Assembly: GCF_008329535.1 (NCBI RefSeq)
Contig: NZ_NPKR01000006.1
Location: 1-64,000 of the forward strand
Source: Mycolicibacterium sp. P1-18
Lineage (GTDB): Bacteria > Actinomycetota > Actinomycetes > Mycobacteriales > Mycobacteriaceae
Length of the DNA stretch: 64,000 nt
Direction: 5' to 3'
The notes under the pieces are model-generated. The model did not search any database. It had not been told where the DNA came from and saw only the letters and a list, made by a program, of their open reading frames with translations. Of the stretch, positions 1-7,212 are shown in pieces. Position 1 is the stretch's first letter; each line of letters starts with the position of its first letter. The position numbers and the translations under genes were made by a program.

Positions 1-126
1 AATCTCGTAGGCGTCCACCACGTCGATCTCGGCATACCGGTCGGTCAGCGGCTTCATCGGAACCTTGCCGCGCTCGGCCTCGGCCAGCTCGGCGGCCAGT
101 TCGGCACGCACTGCAGACGACAACAT
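1..126 (-). CDS. hsaE: 2-hydroxypenta-2,4-dienoate hydratase HsaE, N-terminal part
   Basis: Only the first 42 codons are in the window; the gene runs off the left edge. The visible N-terminus (MLSSAVRAELAAELAEAERG, then KVPMKPLTDRYAEIDVVDAY) is typical of the MhpD/HsaE hydratase family. HsaE hydrates the 2-hydroxydienoate released from cholesterol rings A/B. The assignment is strengthened by position: it is divergent from kstD, as in M. tuberculosis (Rv3536c/Rv3537). The start is the ATG at 124-126. It probably shares the KstR-controlled intergenic region with kstD. Confidence 0.85.
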   Translation of the reverse strand, partial: MLSSAVRAELAAELAEAERGKVPMKPLTDRYAEIDVVDAYEI

Positions 127-182
127 CGGTGAAGTCCCCTCGTTTCGTCGACCGGCACAGTTGTGGGTCGGCCGGGCAATTC

Positions 183-196
183 TATAACGTGTTCTA
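183..196. promoter_or_regulatory. KstR operator in the hsaE-kstD intergenic region
   Basis: The 14 bases TATAACGTGTTCTA fit the published KstR consensus TnnAACnnGTTnnA at every fixed position. The site ends one base before the kstD ATG, so bound repressor would cover the kstD start region. This also suggests that the kstD mRNA is leaderless or nearly so. Confidence 0.85.
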
Positions 197-197
197 C

Positions 198-1898
198 ATG
201 ACTCAACAGGAGTACGACGTCGTCGTGGTTGGAAGCGGCGCCGCCGGCATGGTGGCCGCACTCACCGCCGCCCACCAGGGACTCTCGACATTAGTCGTAG
301 AGAAGGCTCCGCACTATGGAGGTTCGACCGCCCGATCCGGCGGCGGCGTCTGGATTCCGAACAACGAAGTCCTGAAGCGGGACGGGGTGAAGGACACCGC
401 CGAGGCAGCCCGCACCTACCTGCACACCATCATCGGCGACGCCGTCGAACCGGAGAAGATCGACACGTACCTGGACCGGGGACCGGAGATGCTGTCGTTC
501 GTGCTCGAACATTCGCCGCTGAAGCTGTGCTGGGTGCCCGGGTACTCCGACTACTACCCCGAGGCCGCCGGCGGCAAGCCCACCGGCCGGTCGGTGGAGC
601 CCAAGCCGTTCGACGCGAAGAAGCTCGGACCCGACGAGTCGGGCCTGGAGCCGCCGTACGGCAAGGTCCCGATGAACATGGTCGTCATGCAGCAGGACTA
701 CGTGCGACTCAACCAGTTGAAGCGCCATCCGCGCGGCGTGCTGCGCAGCCTCAAGGTGGGCATCCGTGCGACGTGGGCCAAGGTCACCGGCAAGAACCTG
801 GTCGGCATGGGTCGCGCCCTCATCGCCCCGATGCGGATCGGCCTCCAAAGGGCGGGCGTCCCAGTGCAACTCAACACCGCGCTGACCGATCTGTACGTCG
901 AGGACGGCGTCGTGCGCGGGGTGTACGTGCGCGACACCACCGAACCGGAGAGCGCCGAGCCGCGGCTGATTCGCGTGCGCCGCGGCGTCATCCTCGGCAG
1001 CGGCGGATTCGAGCACAACGAGCAGATGCGGGTGAAGTACCAACGCGCGCCGATCACCACCGAGTGGACGGTCGGCGCGGTCGCCAACACCGGTGACGGC
1101 ATCATCGCCGCCGAGAAGCTCGGAGCCGCACTGGAATTGATGGAGGACTCCTGGTGGGGCCCGACCGTGCCGCTCGTCGGGGCGCCGTGGTTCGCGTTGT
1201 CCGAGCGCAACTCCCCCGGCTCGATCATCGTCAACACCAGTGGCAAGCGCTTCATGAACGAGTCGATGCCGTACGTCGAGGCATGTCACTGGATGTACGG
1301 CGGCGAGTTCGGTCAGGGCGAGGGCCCCGGCGAGAACGTACCCTCCTGGCTGGTGTTCGACCAGCAGTACCGCGACCGCTACATCTTCGCCGGATTGCAA
1401 CCGGGACAGCGCATTCCGAAGCGGTGGCTGGAGTCCGGCGTCGTGGTGAAGGCCGACACAATCGAGGAGCTGGCCGAGAACACTGGCCTGCCGCTCGGTG
1501 AGTTCAAGGCCACCGTGGAGCGGTTCAACGGCTTCGCCCGCGCGGGCGTCGACGAGGACTTCCACCGCGGCGAGAGCGCCTACGACCGCTACTACGGCGA
1601 CCCGACCAACAAGCCCAACCCCAACCTCGGCGAGATCGCCCACGGCCCGTTCTACGCGGCCAAGTTGGTGCCGGGAGACCTCGGCACCAAGGGCGGCGTC
1701 CGGACCGACGTGAACGGCCGGGCACTGCGCGACGACGGCTCGGTGATCGACGGGCTGTACGCGGCGGGCAACGTCAGCTCCCCCGTGATGGGCCACACCT
1801 ATCCCGGCCCCGGCGGGACCATCGGCCCCGCCATGACGTTCGGCTATCTCGCCGCGCTGCACCTCGCGGCGACGTCCACCGCCGCCGGACCGGCCTGA
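198..1898 (+). CDS. kstD: 3-ketosteroid Delta1-dehydrogenase KstD
   Basis: A 566-residue FAD flavoenzyme that introduces the C1-C2 double bond into ring A of 3-ketosteroids, a step needed for opening ring B. The N-terminal Rossmann motif GSGAAGMVAAL and the segment GGSTARSGGGVW bind FAD. The C-terminal HTYPGPGGTIGPA carries the tyrosine (about residue 535) and glycine of the family's Y-x3-G active-site motif. The sequence closely matches recalled M. tuberculosis KstD (Rv3537, 563 aa). I chose the ATG at 198 because it gives the family's usual MTxQExDVVVVGSG start and follows the KstR operator directly. An in-frame upstream start at 129 would run through the operator. No Shine-Dalgarno is visible. 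chsH3 follows after one base. Confidence 0.96.
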   Translation: MTQQEYDVVVVGSGAAGMVAALTAAHQGLSTLVVEKAPHYGGSTARSGGGVWIPNNEVLKRDGVKDTAEAARTYLHTIIGDAVEPEKIDTYLDRGPEMLSFVLEHSPLKLCWVPGYSDYYPEAAGGKPTGRSVEPKPFDAKKLGPDESGLEPPYGKVPMNMVVMQQDYVRLNQLKRHPRGVLRSLKVGIRATWAKVTGKNLVGMGRALIAPMRIGLQRAGVPVQLNTALTDLYVEDGVVRGVYVRDTTEPESAEPRLIRVRRGVILGSGGFEHNEQMRVKYQRAPITTEWTVGAVANTGDGIIAAEKLGAALELMEDSWWGPTVPLVGAPWFALSERNSPGSIIVNTSGKRFMNESMPYVEACHWMYGGEFGQGEGPGENVPSWLVFDQQYRDRYIFAGLQPGQRIPKRWLESGVVVKADTIEELAENTGLPLGEFKATVERFNGFARAGVDEDFHRGESAYDRYYGDPTNKPNPNLGEIAHGPFYAAKLVPGDLGTKGGVRTDVNGRALRDDGSVIDGLYAAGNVSSPVMGHTYPGPGGTIGPAMTFGYLAALHLAATSTAAGPA

Positions 1899-1899
1899 C

Positions 1900-2760
1900 G
1901 TGCCGATCGACCTCGACGAAGCCATCGGCGCCGAACTTCCACCGGTCGAGTTCTCGTGGAGCAGCAGCGACGTCCAGCTGTACCACCTCGGCCTCGGCGC
2001 AGGCGCCGACCCGCTGGACGCCCGTGAGCTCCGCTACCTGGCCGACGACACGCCCCAGGTGTTGCCGACGTTCGGGTGCGTGGCGCAGACGTTCCACCAG
2101 ACCGCGGCGCCGACGGTGAAGTTTCCGGGCATCGACGTCGAGTTGTCCAAGGTGCTGCACGCGAGCGAGACCGTCACGGTTCCTGGCCCGATCCCGCCGT
2201 CGGGGACGGGACATGCCGTCACCCGCTTCACCGACGTCTGGGACAAGGGCAAGGCGGCGGTGATCTGGTCGGAGACGACGGTGACCACGCCCGACGGCGA
2301 CCCGCTCTGGACCCAGCGACGCTCCATCTTCGCCCGCGGGGAGGGCGGCTTCGGCGGCGAGCGTGGCTCGTCGACCTCCGCCGAGCCGCCGGACCGCGCG
2401 CCGGACGTCGAGTTGTCCATCCCGACGCTGCCGCAGCAGGCCCTGCTGTACCGGCTCTGCGGTGACCGCAATCCGCTGCACTCCGATCCCCAGTTCGCGG
2501 CGGCGGCCGGCTTCCCGAGGCCAATCCTGCACGGACTGTGCACGTACGGCATCGGCGCCAAGGCGCTCGTCGACCGCTTCCTCGACGGCGACGTGGCACG
2601 CGTCGGTTCATACGGCGCGCGGTTCGCCGGCGTCCTGTTCCCCGGCGAAACCCTGACGGCGCGCGTGTGGGAGGACGACGGACGGTTGCTGGCCGTCTTC
2701 ACCGCCCCCGACCGCGACGACGCGGTGGTGCTCTCCGGCGTGGAGTTGACGCCGGCCTAG
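1900..2760 (+). CDS. chsH3: MaoC-like 2-enoyl-CoA hydratase ChsH3
   Basis: A 286-residue double hot-dog hydratase starting at GTG 1900, one base after the kstD stop, so it is probably co-transcribed. The C-terminal half holds the hydratase-2 motif: YRLCGDRNPLHSDP followed by GFPRPILHGLCTYG, where the Asp/His pair (GDRNPLH) is catalytic. It is near-collinear with Rv3538 (286 aa), which hydrates the enoyl-CoA formed in the C8 sterol side-chain cycle. The expected neighbour kstD confirms the assignment. Confidence 0.92.
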   Translation: MPIDLDEAIGAELPPVEFSWSSSDVQLYHLGLGAGADPLDARELRYLADDTPQVLPTFGCVAQTFHQTAAPTVKFPGIDVELSKVLHASETVTVPGPIPPSGTGHAVTRFTDVWDKGKAAVIWSETTVTTPDGDPLWTQRRSIFARGEGGFGGERGSSTSAEPPDRAPDVELSIPTLPQQALLYRLCGDRNPLHSDPQFAAAAGFPRPILHGLCTYGIGAKALVDRFLDGDVARVGSYGARFAGVLFPGETLTARVWEDDGRLLAVFTAPDRDDAVVLSGVELTPA

Positions 2761-2810
2761 TCGGCGAAATTGGTGACCGGAGAACCCCTGGGGACCTGAT
2801 AGCTTCAGGC

Positions 2811-2822
2811 ATACAGCTGTAT
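2811..2822. other. 12-bp perfect palindrome followed by a T run, upstream of the MPT63-like gene
   Basis: ATACAGCTGTAT is perfectly self-complementary and runs into seven consecutive T residues (2822-2828). It sits 51 bases after the chsH3 stop and about 30 bases before the next start. It could be a weak terminator for kstD-chsH3 or an operator/promoter part for the next gene. The sequence alone does not decide. Confidence 0.35.
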
Positions 2823-2852
2823 TTTTTTCGGGACCATGGGGAGGCACGTCAC

Positions 2853-3710
2853 GTGAAGATCACCAACGCATTGGTAGCAGCCGCTGCCGCTGCAGCCGTT
2901 GGCGCCATCGGGTTCGTCGGAACGCCGGTCGCCGCCGCCGATGATCTGACCACCACGACGATCGGCAACGAAGCCCGGCTGACCAACGGAAACGTGGTGC
3001 AGGGCTGGACGGTCACCGACCTCAAGCCCAGCACCGACGCGATTCCCTACCCGGTGGCGGGCACGCTGTGGGAGGCCACCGCAACGGACAAGGCCATCGA
3101 GGGCAACGTCACCCCGATCGTCTCGAACCTCAACGCGCGCGCCAAGAGTGGCGAGACCTACCGTGTGCTCTTCGGTGTCGCGACCCCGCAGGGCGTGAAC
3201 CCGGCGACGCTCCCCCAGGGTGAACAGACCACCGGCAAGGTGTACTTCGACGTCACCGGCGACACGCCCGACAGCGTCGTCTACAACGCCGGCGGCCAGG
3301 ACCTTCTGGTGTGGGTCCAGCCGCCACCGCAGCTGCCCACCCAGCGTGGCGGCGGAAGCTACTCGTCCTCGTCACCCGCGTCACCCGCGTCGACCGCCAC
3401 CCCCGCGACGCCGGCGCCCGCGCCGATCGGCGCGGAGGCCATCCCCGCGCCGGGCGCGATCCAGCCGGCAGGTAGCGCTGGCACGCCCATTCCGGCCGGA
3501 AGCCAGGGCACGCCGCTCGCCCCGGTTCCGACGGGTACCGAGGGTGCACCGCTGCCCGCCAGCGTTCAGCAGGGAACCGCGCCCACCGGAAGTCAGGGCA
3601 CGCCGTTGCCCGCGGGTGCGCCGACGCCGTCGGTCGCACCGGCCGCAGCAGGCACTCCGGCGGTCGTCCCGGCACCCTCGACGACCCCGATGGTGCCGCC
3701 GCCGGCCTGA
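2853..3710 (+). CDS. Secreted MPT63-like (DUF1942) protein with long Pro/Thr/Ala-rich tail
   Basis: A 285-residue protein. Residues 1-28 form a signal peptide ending in AAA before DD. Residues 30-155 match the MPT63/DUF1942 beta-sandwich: VVQGWTVTDLKPS, PYPVAGTLWEATATDKAIEG and PQGEQTTGKVYFDVTG are recognisable against MPT63. Beyond the domain is an extra tail of about 130 residues, rich in P, A, T and G, with degenerate units such as GTPIPAGSQGTPLAP and GSQGTPLPAG. MPT63 itself (about 159 aa with signal) has no such tail. The GTG at 2853 is chosen for the GGGGAGG ribosome site at 2838-2844. Function is unknown even for MPT63. The tail may anchor or extend the protein in the cell wall (inference). 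Confidence 0.82.
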   Translation: MKITNALVAAAAAAAVGAIGFVGTPVAAADDLTTTTIGNEARLTNGNVVQGWTVTDLKPSTDAIPYPVAGTLWEATATDKAIEGNVTPIVSNLNARAKSGETYRVLFGVATPQGVNPATLPQGEQTTGKVYFDVTGDTPDSVVYNAGGQDLLVWVQPPPQLPTQRGGGSYSSSSPASPASTATPATPAPAPIGAEAIPAPGAIQPAGSAGTPIPAGSQGTPLAPVPTGTEGAPLPASVQQGTAPTGSQGTPLPAGAPTPSVAPAAAGTPAVVPAPSTTPMVPPPA

Positions 3711-3715
3711 TCAGG

Positions 3716-5299
3716 TCAGGAGTGGCTCGACCACCACACGTAGAGCTGGTCGAGATTGGGGCCGTTCGCGGCGCCGTCGACCGAGGCGAGCATCAGCTTG
3801 GCGTTGTCGGTCCAGCTCAGGGTGGGCACGCCGGACCGGAAACCACAGACAAGCGTCCCGCTGACCAGCTGGGGGGTGGCGTTGCGGCGCCATGCCCCCG
3901 GTGACTGAATGTTGCCGGGGCAGTTGACCACCTGCATGTCGCCCACCACCGCGCCGAACGCCGCCTGCAATGCGTCGGCGTCCCCGAACGAGGTAAACGT
4001 CGACACGGGAGGTCCCCCGGGATCGGTGTTCTGGGTGCATCCGAACCTCGCCACGGCGGCTTGCGGCACGTCGGCCGCGGTGCACGCGCCGGACGAGTAG
4101 CCCGGTGGGATGGCTCCGCGAAGCCGTTGTTGCGCAGCGGAATTCACCGATGACGTCGTGGTGGTGGACGTGGTCGCCTCCGCCGACGCGTCCGACCCGT
4201 CGGACGACGGCCACAGCGCCCACACCGCCAGCACACCGACGGCGACGGCCGCCACGCCCGCCGCCACCACCGGTCCGACGGGGAACTTCCTGGCCTTGGG
4301 CCTGGCCGCCCGCGGGTCGACCGTCAACGGCTCGGTGTAGAGGTTGGCGAAGGTGTCCCCCGGGGGCGGCGGGCCGTAGTTCGGTGGGGCGACCGCCGAG
4401 CGCGGGCCTAGGTCGGCGATCTTCTCGGTGAGGGCGCGCGCGAAGTCCGAGCAACGGGCGAAACGACTTTCGGGCCGCTTCGACAACGCCACCGTCAGGA
4501 CGGGGTCGAGTGCGGCGAGCTCGGGCCGCTTCGCCGCCAGCGTCGGCGGCTTGGAGTTCAGATGGTCGTGGATGACCTCCGCGGGGTCCGAGCTGGGGAA
4601 CAGGGGCTCGCCGGTCAACAGTTGATACGCCGTCGCCGCGAGCGCGTACTGGTCGGCGCGGGGCCCGACCTCGTCGCCGGACAGCTGCTCGGGGGCGCAG
4701 TACGCGACGGTGCCGATCGCCGTGGTCGACGCGGAGACGTCGTCGGCCTCGTTCACGTCGCGGGCAATTCCGAAGTCCGTCAACAGGATTCGCTGTTCAC
4801 CGTCGTCGTCGAGATGGGTCAGCATGATGTTGGCCGGCTTGACGTCACGGTGCAGCAAACCGCGCTTGTGGGCACCGTCGAGCGCGCTGGCGACGGCGGT
4901 GACGATGCGTGCCACGTCGTCGGCCGGCATGCCGGCGGGATGACGTTCGGCGATGAGACGCGAAGCGTCGAGTCCGTCGACGTAGTCCATCGAGATCCAC
5001 AGCTGGCCGTCTGCCTCACCGCGGTCGTGCACCCCGACGACGTTGGGATGCCAGAGCGTCGAGGCAAGGTCCGCCTCGCGGTTGAAGCGGGCGCGGTACT
5101 CGGTGTCGGCCGACCACGTCGACGGAAGCAGCTTCAGCGCGTCCCGCCGCGGAAGCCGAGGATGCTGTGCGAGATACACCCGGCCCATGCCGCCGGAGCC
5201 CAGCAAGCCAAGGATTTCGTACCCGGCGAAGGTCTGACCGATGGTCAGCTCGTCGTCCGGCAAGGACGGGAGAGAAGGCCACTCATCGGGCGAACTCAT
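3716..5299 (-). CDS. Transmembrane receptor Ser/Thr protein kinase (Pkn family)
   Basis: 527 residues. The cytoplasmic kinase domain (about 27-295) has the glycine loop GSGGMGRVY, catalytic Lys56 (ALKLL), HRDVKPAN at 150-157, DFG at 175-177 and APEQL at about 202, so all key residues are intact. A Pro-rich juxtamembrane linker leads to one membrane segment at about 341-363. About 165 extracytoplasmic residues follow, with several cysteines (GACTAADVP, FGCTQNTD, NCPGN, LVCGF) that could form disulfides. The extracellular domain resembles those of mycobacterial PknF/PknJ-like kinases but I cannot name the exact type. It lies just downstream of two Esp-like genes on the same strand and converges with the MPT63-like gene. 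Substrate and ligand are unknown. Confidence 0.9.
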   Translation of the reverse strand: MSSPDEWPSLPSLPDDELTIGQTFAGYEILGLLGSGGMGRVYLAQHPRLPRRDALKLLPSTWSADTEYRARFNREADLASTLWHPNVVGVHDRGEADGQLWISMDYVDGLDASRLIAERHPAGMPADDVARIVTAVASALDGAHKRGLLHRDVKPANIMLTHLDDDGEQRILLTDFGIARDVNEADDVSASTTAIGTVAYCAPEQLSGDEVGPRADQYALAATAYQLLTGEPLFPSSDPAEVIHDHLNSKPPTLAAKRPELAALDPVLTVALSKRPESRFARCSDFARALTEKIADLGPRSAVAPPNYGPPPPGDTFANLYTEPLTVDPRAARPKARKFPVGPVVAAGVAAVAVGVLAVWALWPSSDGSDASAEATTSTTTTSSVNSAAQQRLRGAIPPGYSSGACTAADVPQAAVARFGCTQNTDPGGPPVSTFTSFGDADALQAAFGAVVGDMQVVNCPGNIQSPGAWRRNATPQLVSGTLVCGFRSGVPTLSWTDNAKLMLASVDGAANGPNLDQLYVWWSSHS

Positions 5300-5371
5300 T
5301 CCCGTACCTCCGAGTCGCTCGGTCTGACTTCTACGTGCTGACGCGTCAGTAACGAGCGTAGTGCTCGGCGA

Positions 5372-6022
5372 TCACATGTTGCGTTCGAGGCCGTCTCCGC
5401 GCTGCGGTGGTGCGACGGGCGCCGGGCCTGCGCCGTGCGGTGCGGGAGCGGCGGTGGCGTGATCGAGCGGTGGGCGGGCATCCCTGGCGGCCCGCTCCCG
5501 TTCCTCCCGCTCCTCGCGTTCCTCGCGTTCCCTCTGCTCGGGCGACTCGTCGCGGGCCGGTTGCGGCGGTGCGGCAGTAGGCTGACCGCCCGCACCCTGG
5601 CCGGCCGAGCCACCACCTTGGGAGCCGCCCCCTTGGCCCTGGGCGGACTGCATGGCCTGCTGGATCATCGAACCGAATTGGCCCGCCTGCTGGCCGAGTT
5701 GCTGCGCGGGCTGACCGGCCTGCTGGGCCATCTGCCCGACCTGCCCCAGCATCTGGCCGAGCTGACCGACGGACTGGCCTCCCTGGTCGTCGGCGTTGTC
5801 GTAGGCGCTCTGAGCCGACGTCAGCTTGCCCGCGAACATGGTCTCCTTGGCCTGCAGGGCAGCAACGCTCGTCGTCATCGTCGCCGCCAGGGTCGGCAGC
5901 ACCGCGGCGATGGTCATGCTCATCCCGTCCTCGCCGGGCGGGAGCATCGGAATCTGCGGCAGCTCGACACTGGCGGGATTCCAGTTCAGGTTGTCCGGTG
6001 TCTGCATCGGATCACCAGTCAT
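5372..6022 (-). CDS. Putative ESX-associated small helical protein (EspC/WXG100-like N-terminus)
   Basis: 216 residues. The first 75 or so look like the helical hairpin of small type VII secretion targets, ending in SAYDNADD, which contains the YxxxD export motif (Y-D-N-A-D). A Gln/Gly-rich middle (GQMLGQVGQMAQQAGQPAQQ) and a charged Glu/Arg stretch followed by a Pro-rich end come after. The ATG at 6020-6022 lies inside the 3' end of the preceding gene (11-nt overlap), with GGAAGAGG upstream, so the two are translationally coupled. No ESX core gene is in the window. The family call is from composition and the YxxxD motif only. Confidence 0.55.
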   Translation of the reverse strand: MTGDPMQTPDNLNWNPASVELPQIPMLPPGEDGMSMTIAAVLPTLAATMTTSVAALQAKETMFAGKLTSAQSAYDNADDQGGQSVGQLGQMLGQVGQMAQQAGQPAQQLGQQAGQFGSMIQQAMQSAQGQGGGSQGGGSAGQGAGGQPTAAPPQPARDESPEQREREEREEREERERAARDARPPLDHATAAPAPHGAGPAPVAPPQRGDGLERNM

Positions 6023-7097
6023 CGTCGACCTCTTCCTCCCCGTAGTCCAACGGTGGCGGAGCGGACAGCGTCGAGCCAGTTCCGCCGCTCTCGCCGCGCT
6101 GCTGACCCATCATGCCCATGCCGCCGCCCATGCCGCCCGCGCCTGCACCGACCGGAGCCAAGCCGGCGATCGCCCCGCCGCTCGCACCAGCCGGACGCAC
6201 CGCCACGTCACCGGAACTGCCGACCAGACTGGCCAACGCCGGGGACTGCGGTGACAGCCCACCCGACCCCGGCAGTCCCGCCGCCTTCACCATGCCGCCT
6301 CCGGCACCCGCTCCCGAGCCGCCTGCCAGGGGATGATTGGAGAACGACGAGAAGGGTGACACCGACGAACCCATGCCGGAACCGCCCTTGCCTCCGGACA
6401 TCAGCTGCTGCAACGGCTGCATGATCTGCTGCAACGGCTGCATCAGCTGTTGCGGCGCCTGAGTCAACATGCCGCCGATCTGCTGCGGCAACTGCATCGC
6501 CATCTGGCCCATCTGCATCATCATCTGCATCGCCTGCTGCGAGCCCTTGTCCGCGGCCTGCGACACCTGAGCCGTCCCCGGAGGGGCACCCGGATTGGGG
6601 ATGTTGGGCGGCACGCCGAGCCCGGCTGCCAGTTCGGCCGAGTTGGCGTTGACCATGGCGATGTTCTGCGACAGACCCATCTTGATGCGGCTCTGCACCA
6701 GCTCCTGGGCGTTGCCGAACGGCATCGCCGACAGCGCCTCGCATTCGTGCTGCACCTCTTGGGCGGTGACGTTGACCAGCATCTTCGTCTTGGCGACGGT
6801 GGCCTCCATGGTCCGCAGCTTCAAGGCGATGGCCGCGGCCTGGGCGGCATTTGCCTCGTGACCGGCGACGATCGTGGTCGCTTCTCCACCGGCAGCGACG
6901 CCACCTGCCCCCAGGAACTGGTCGGCCATCTTCATCATCTGGCCCTGCTGCTGGGGCACCACCGAACCGGAGATCTTGGATGCGAGCGCCTCATACTGCG
7001 CCGCGGCAGCCGCCAGCGACTCCTCGTCGACGTTGGGCCAGCCTGGCCCCGTCACCGTCTGTGAACCAAACGGGCTGCTGTCGGGTGGCACACCCAC
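6012..7097 (-). CDS. Putative ESX-associated Esp/PPE-like protein with Met/Gln-rich and Gly-rich tail
   Basis: 361 residues. An alpha-helical N-terminal region of about 170 residues (PGWPNVDEESLAAAAAQYEA onward) is followed by Met/Gln-rich repeats (QAMQMMMQMGQMAMQLPQQ; MQPLQQIMQPLQQLM). The C-terminus is Gly/Ala-rich with SGDVAVRPAG and GGMGGGMGMMG, resembling the tail of EspB/EspK-type proteins. It ends very acidic (EEEVDDDW). I chose the GTG at 7097, with GGGAGCC just upstream; a GTG at 7091 is an alternative. It overlaps the smaller Esp-like gene. Likely a secreted or envelope partner of that protein (inference). Exact family not recognised. Confidence 0.55.
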   Translation of the reverse strand: MGVPPDSSPFGSQTVTGPGWPNVDEESLAAAAAQYEALASKISGSVVPQQQGQMMKMADQFLGAGGVAAGGEATTIVAGHEANAAQAAAIALKLRTMEATVAKTKMLVNVTAQEVQHECEALSAMPFGNAQELVQSRIKMGLSQNIAMVNANSAELAAGLGVPPNIPNPGAPPGTAQVSQAADKGSQQAMQMMMQMGQMAMQLPQQIGGMLTQAPQQLMQPLQQIMQPLQQLMSGGKGGSGMGSSVSPFSSFSNHPLAGGSGAGAGGGMVKAAGLPGSGGLSPQSPALASLVGSSGDVAVRPAGASGGAIAGLAPVGAGAGGMGGGMGMMGQQRGESGGTGSTLSAPPPLDYGEEEVDDDW

Positions 7098-7162
7098 GAC
7101 TCGGCTCCCTCCCGCGCGTTTTGCTACGTAGGTCGAGATTACCGTCGAATCAGGGCGCGGGA

Positions 7163-7198
7163 GCACACCTCTCTGGGACCTGTCACGGAGAGGTGTGC
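7163..7198 (-). terminator. Strong hairpin downstream of the PGRS-like gene
   Basis: GCACACCTCTC (7163-7173) is perfectly complementary to GAGAGGTGTGC (7188-7198) across a 14-base loop. It begins 15 bases past the stop of the PGRS-like gene, on that gene's transcript side, and stands ahead of the Esp-like pair. There is no T tract, as is common for mycobacterial hairpin terminators. Confidence 0.65.
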
Positions 7199-7212
7199 AC
7201 CGCCTACGACGA

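Noticed and set aside
291..1925. Long open frame on the minus strand, opposite kstD (544 codons).
   Set aside because: It is the mirror of kstD in GC-rich DNA. It shows no family motif and runs against a gene with clear homology.
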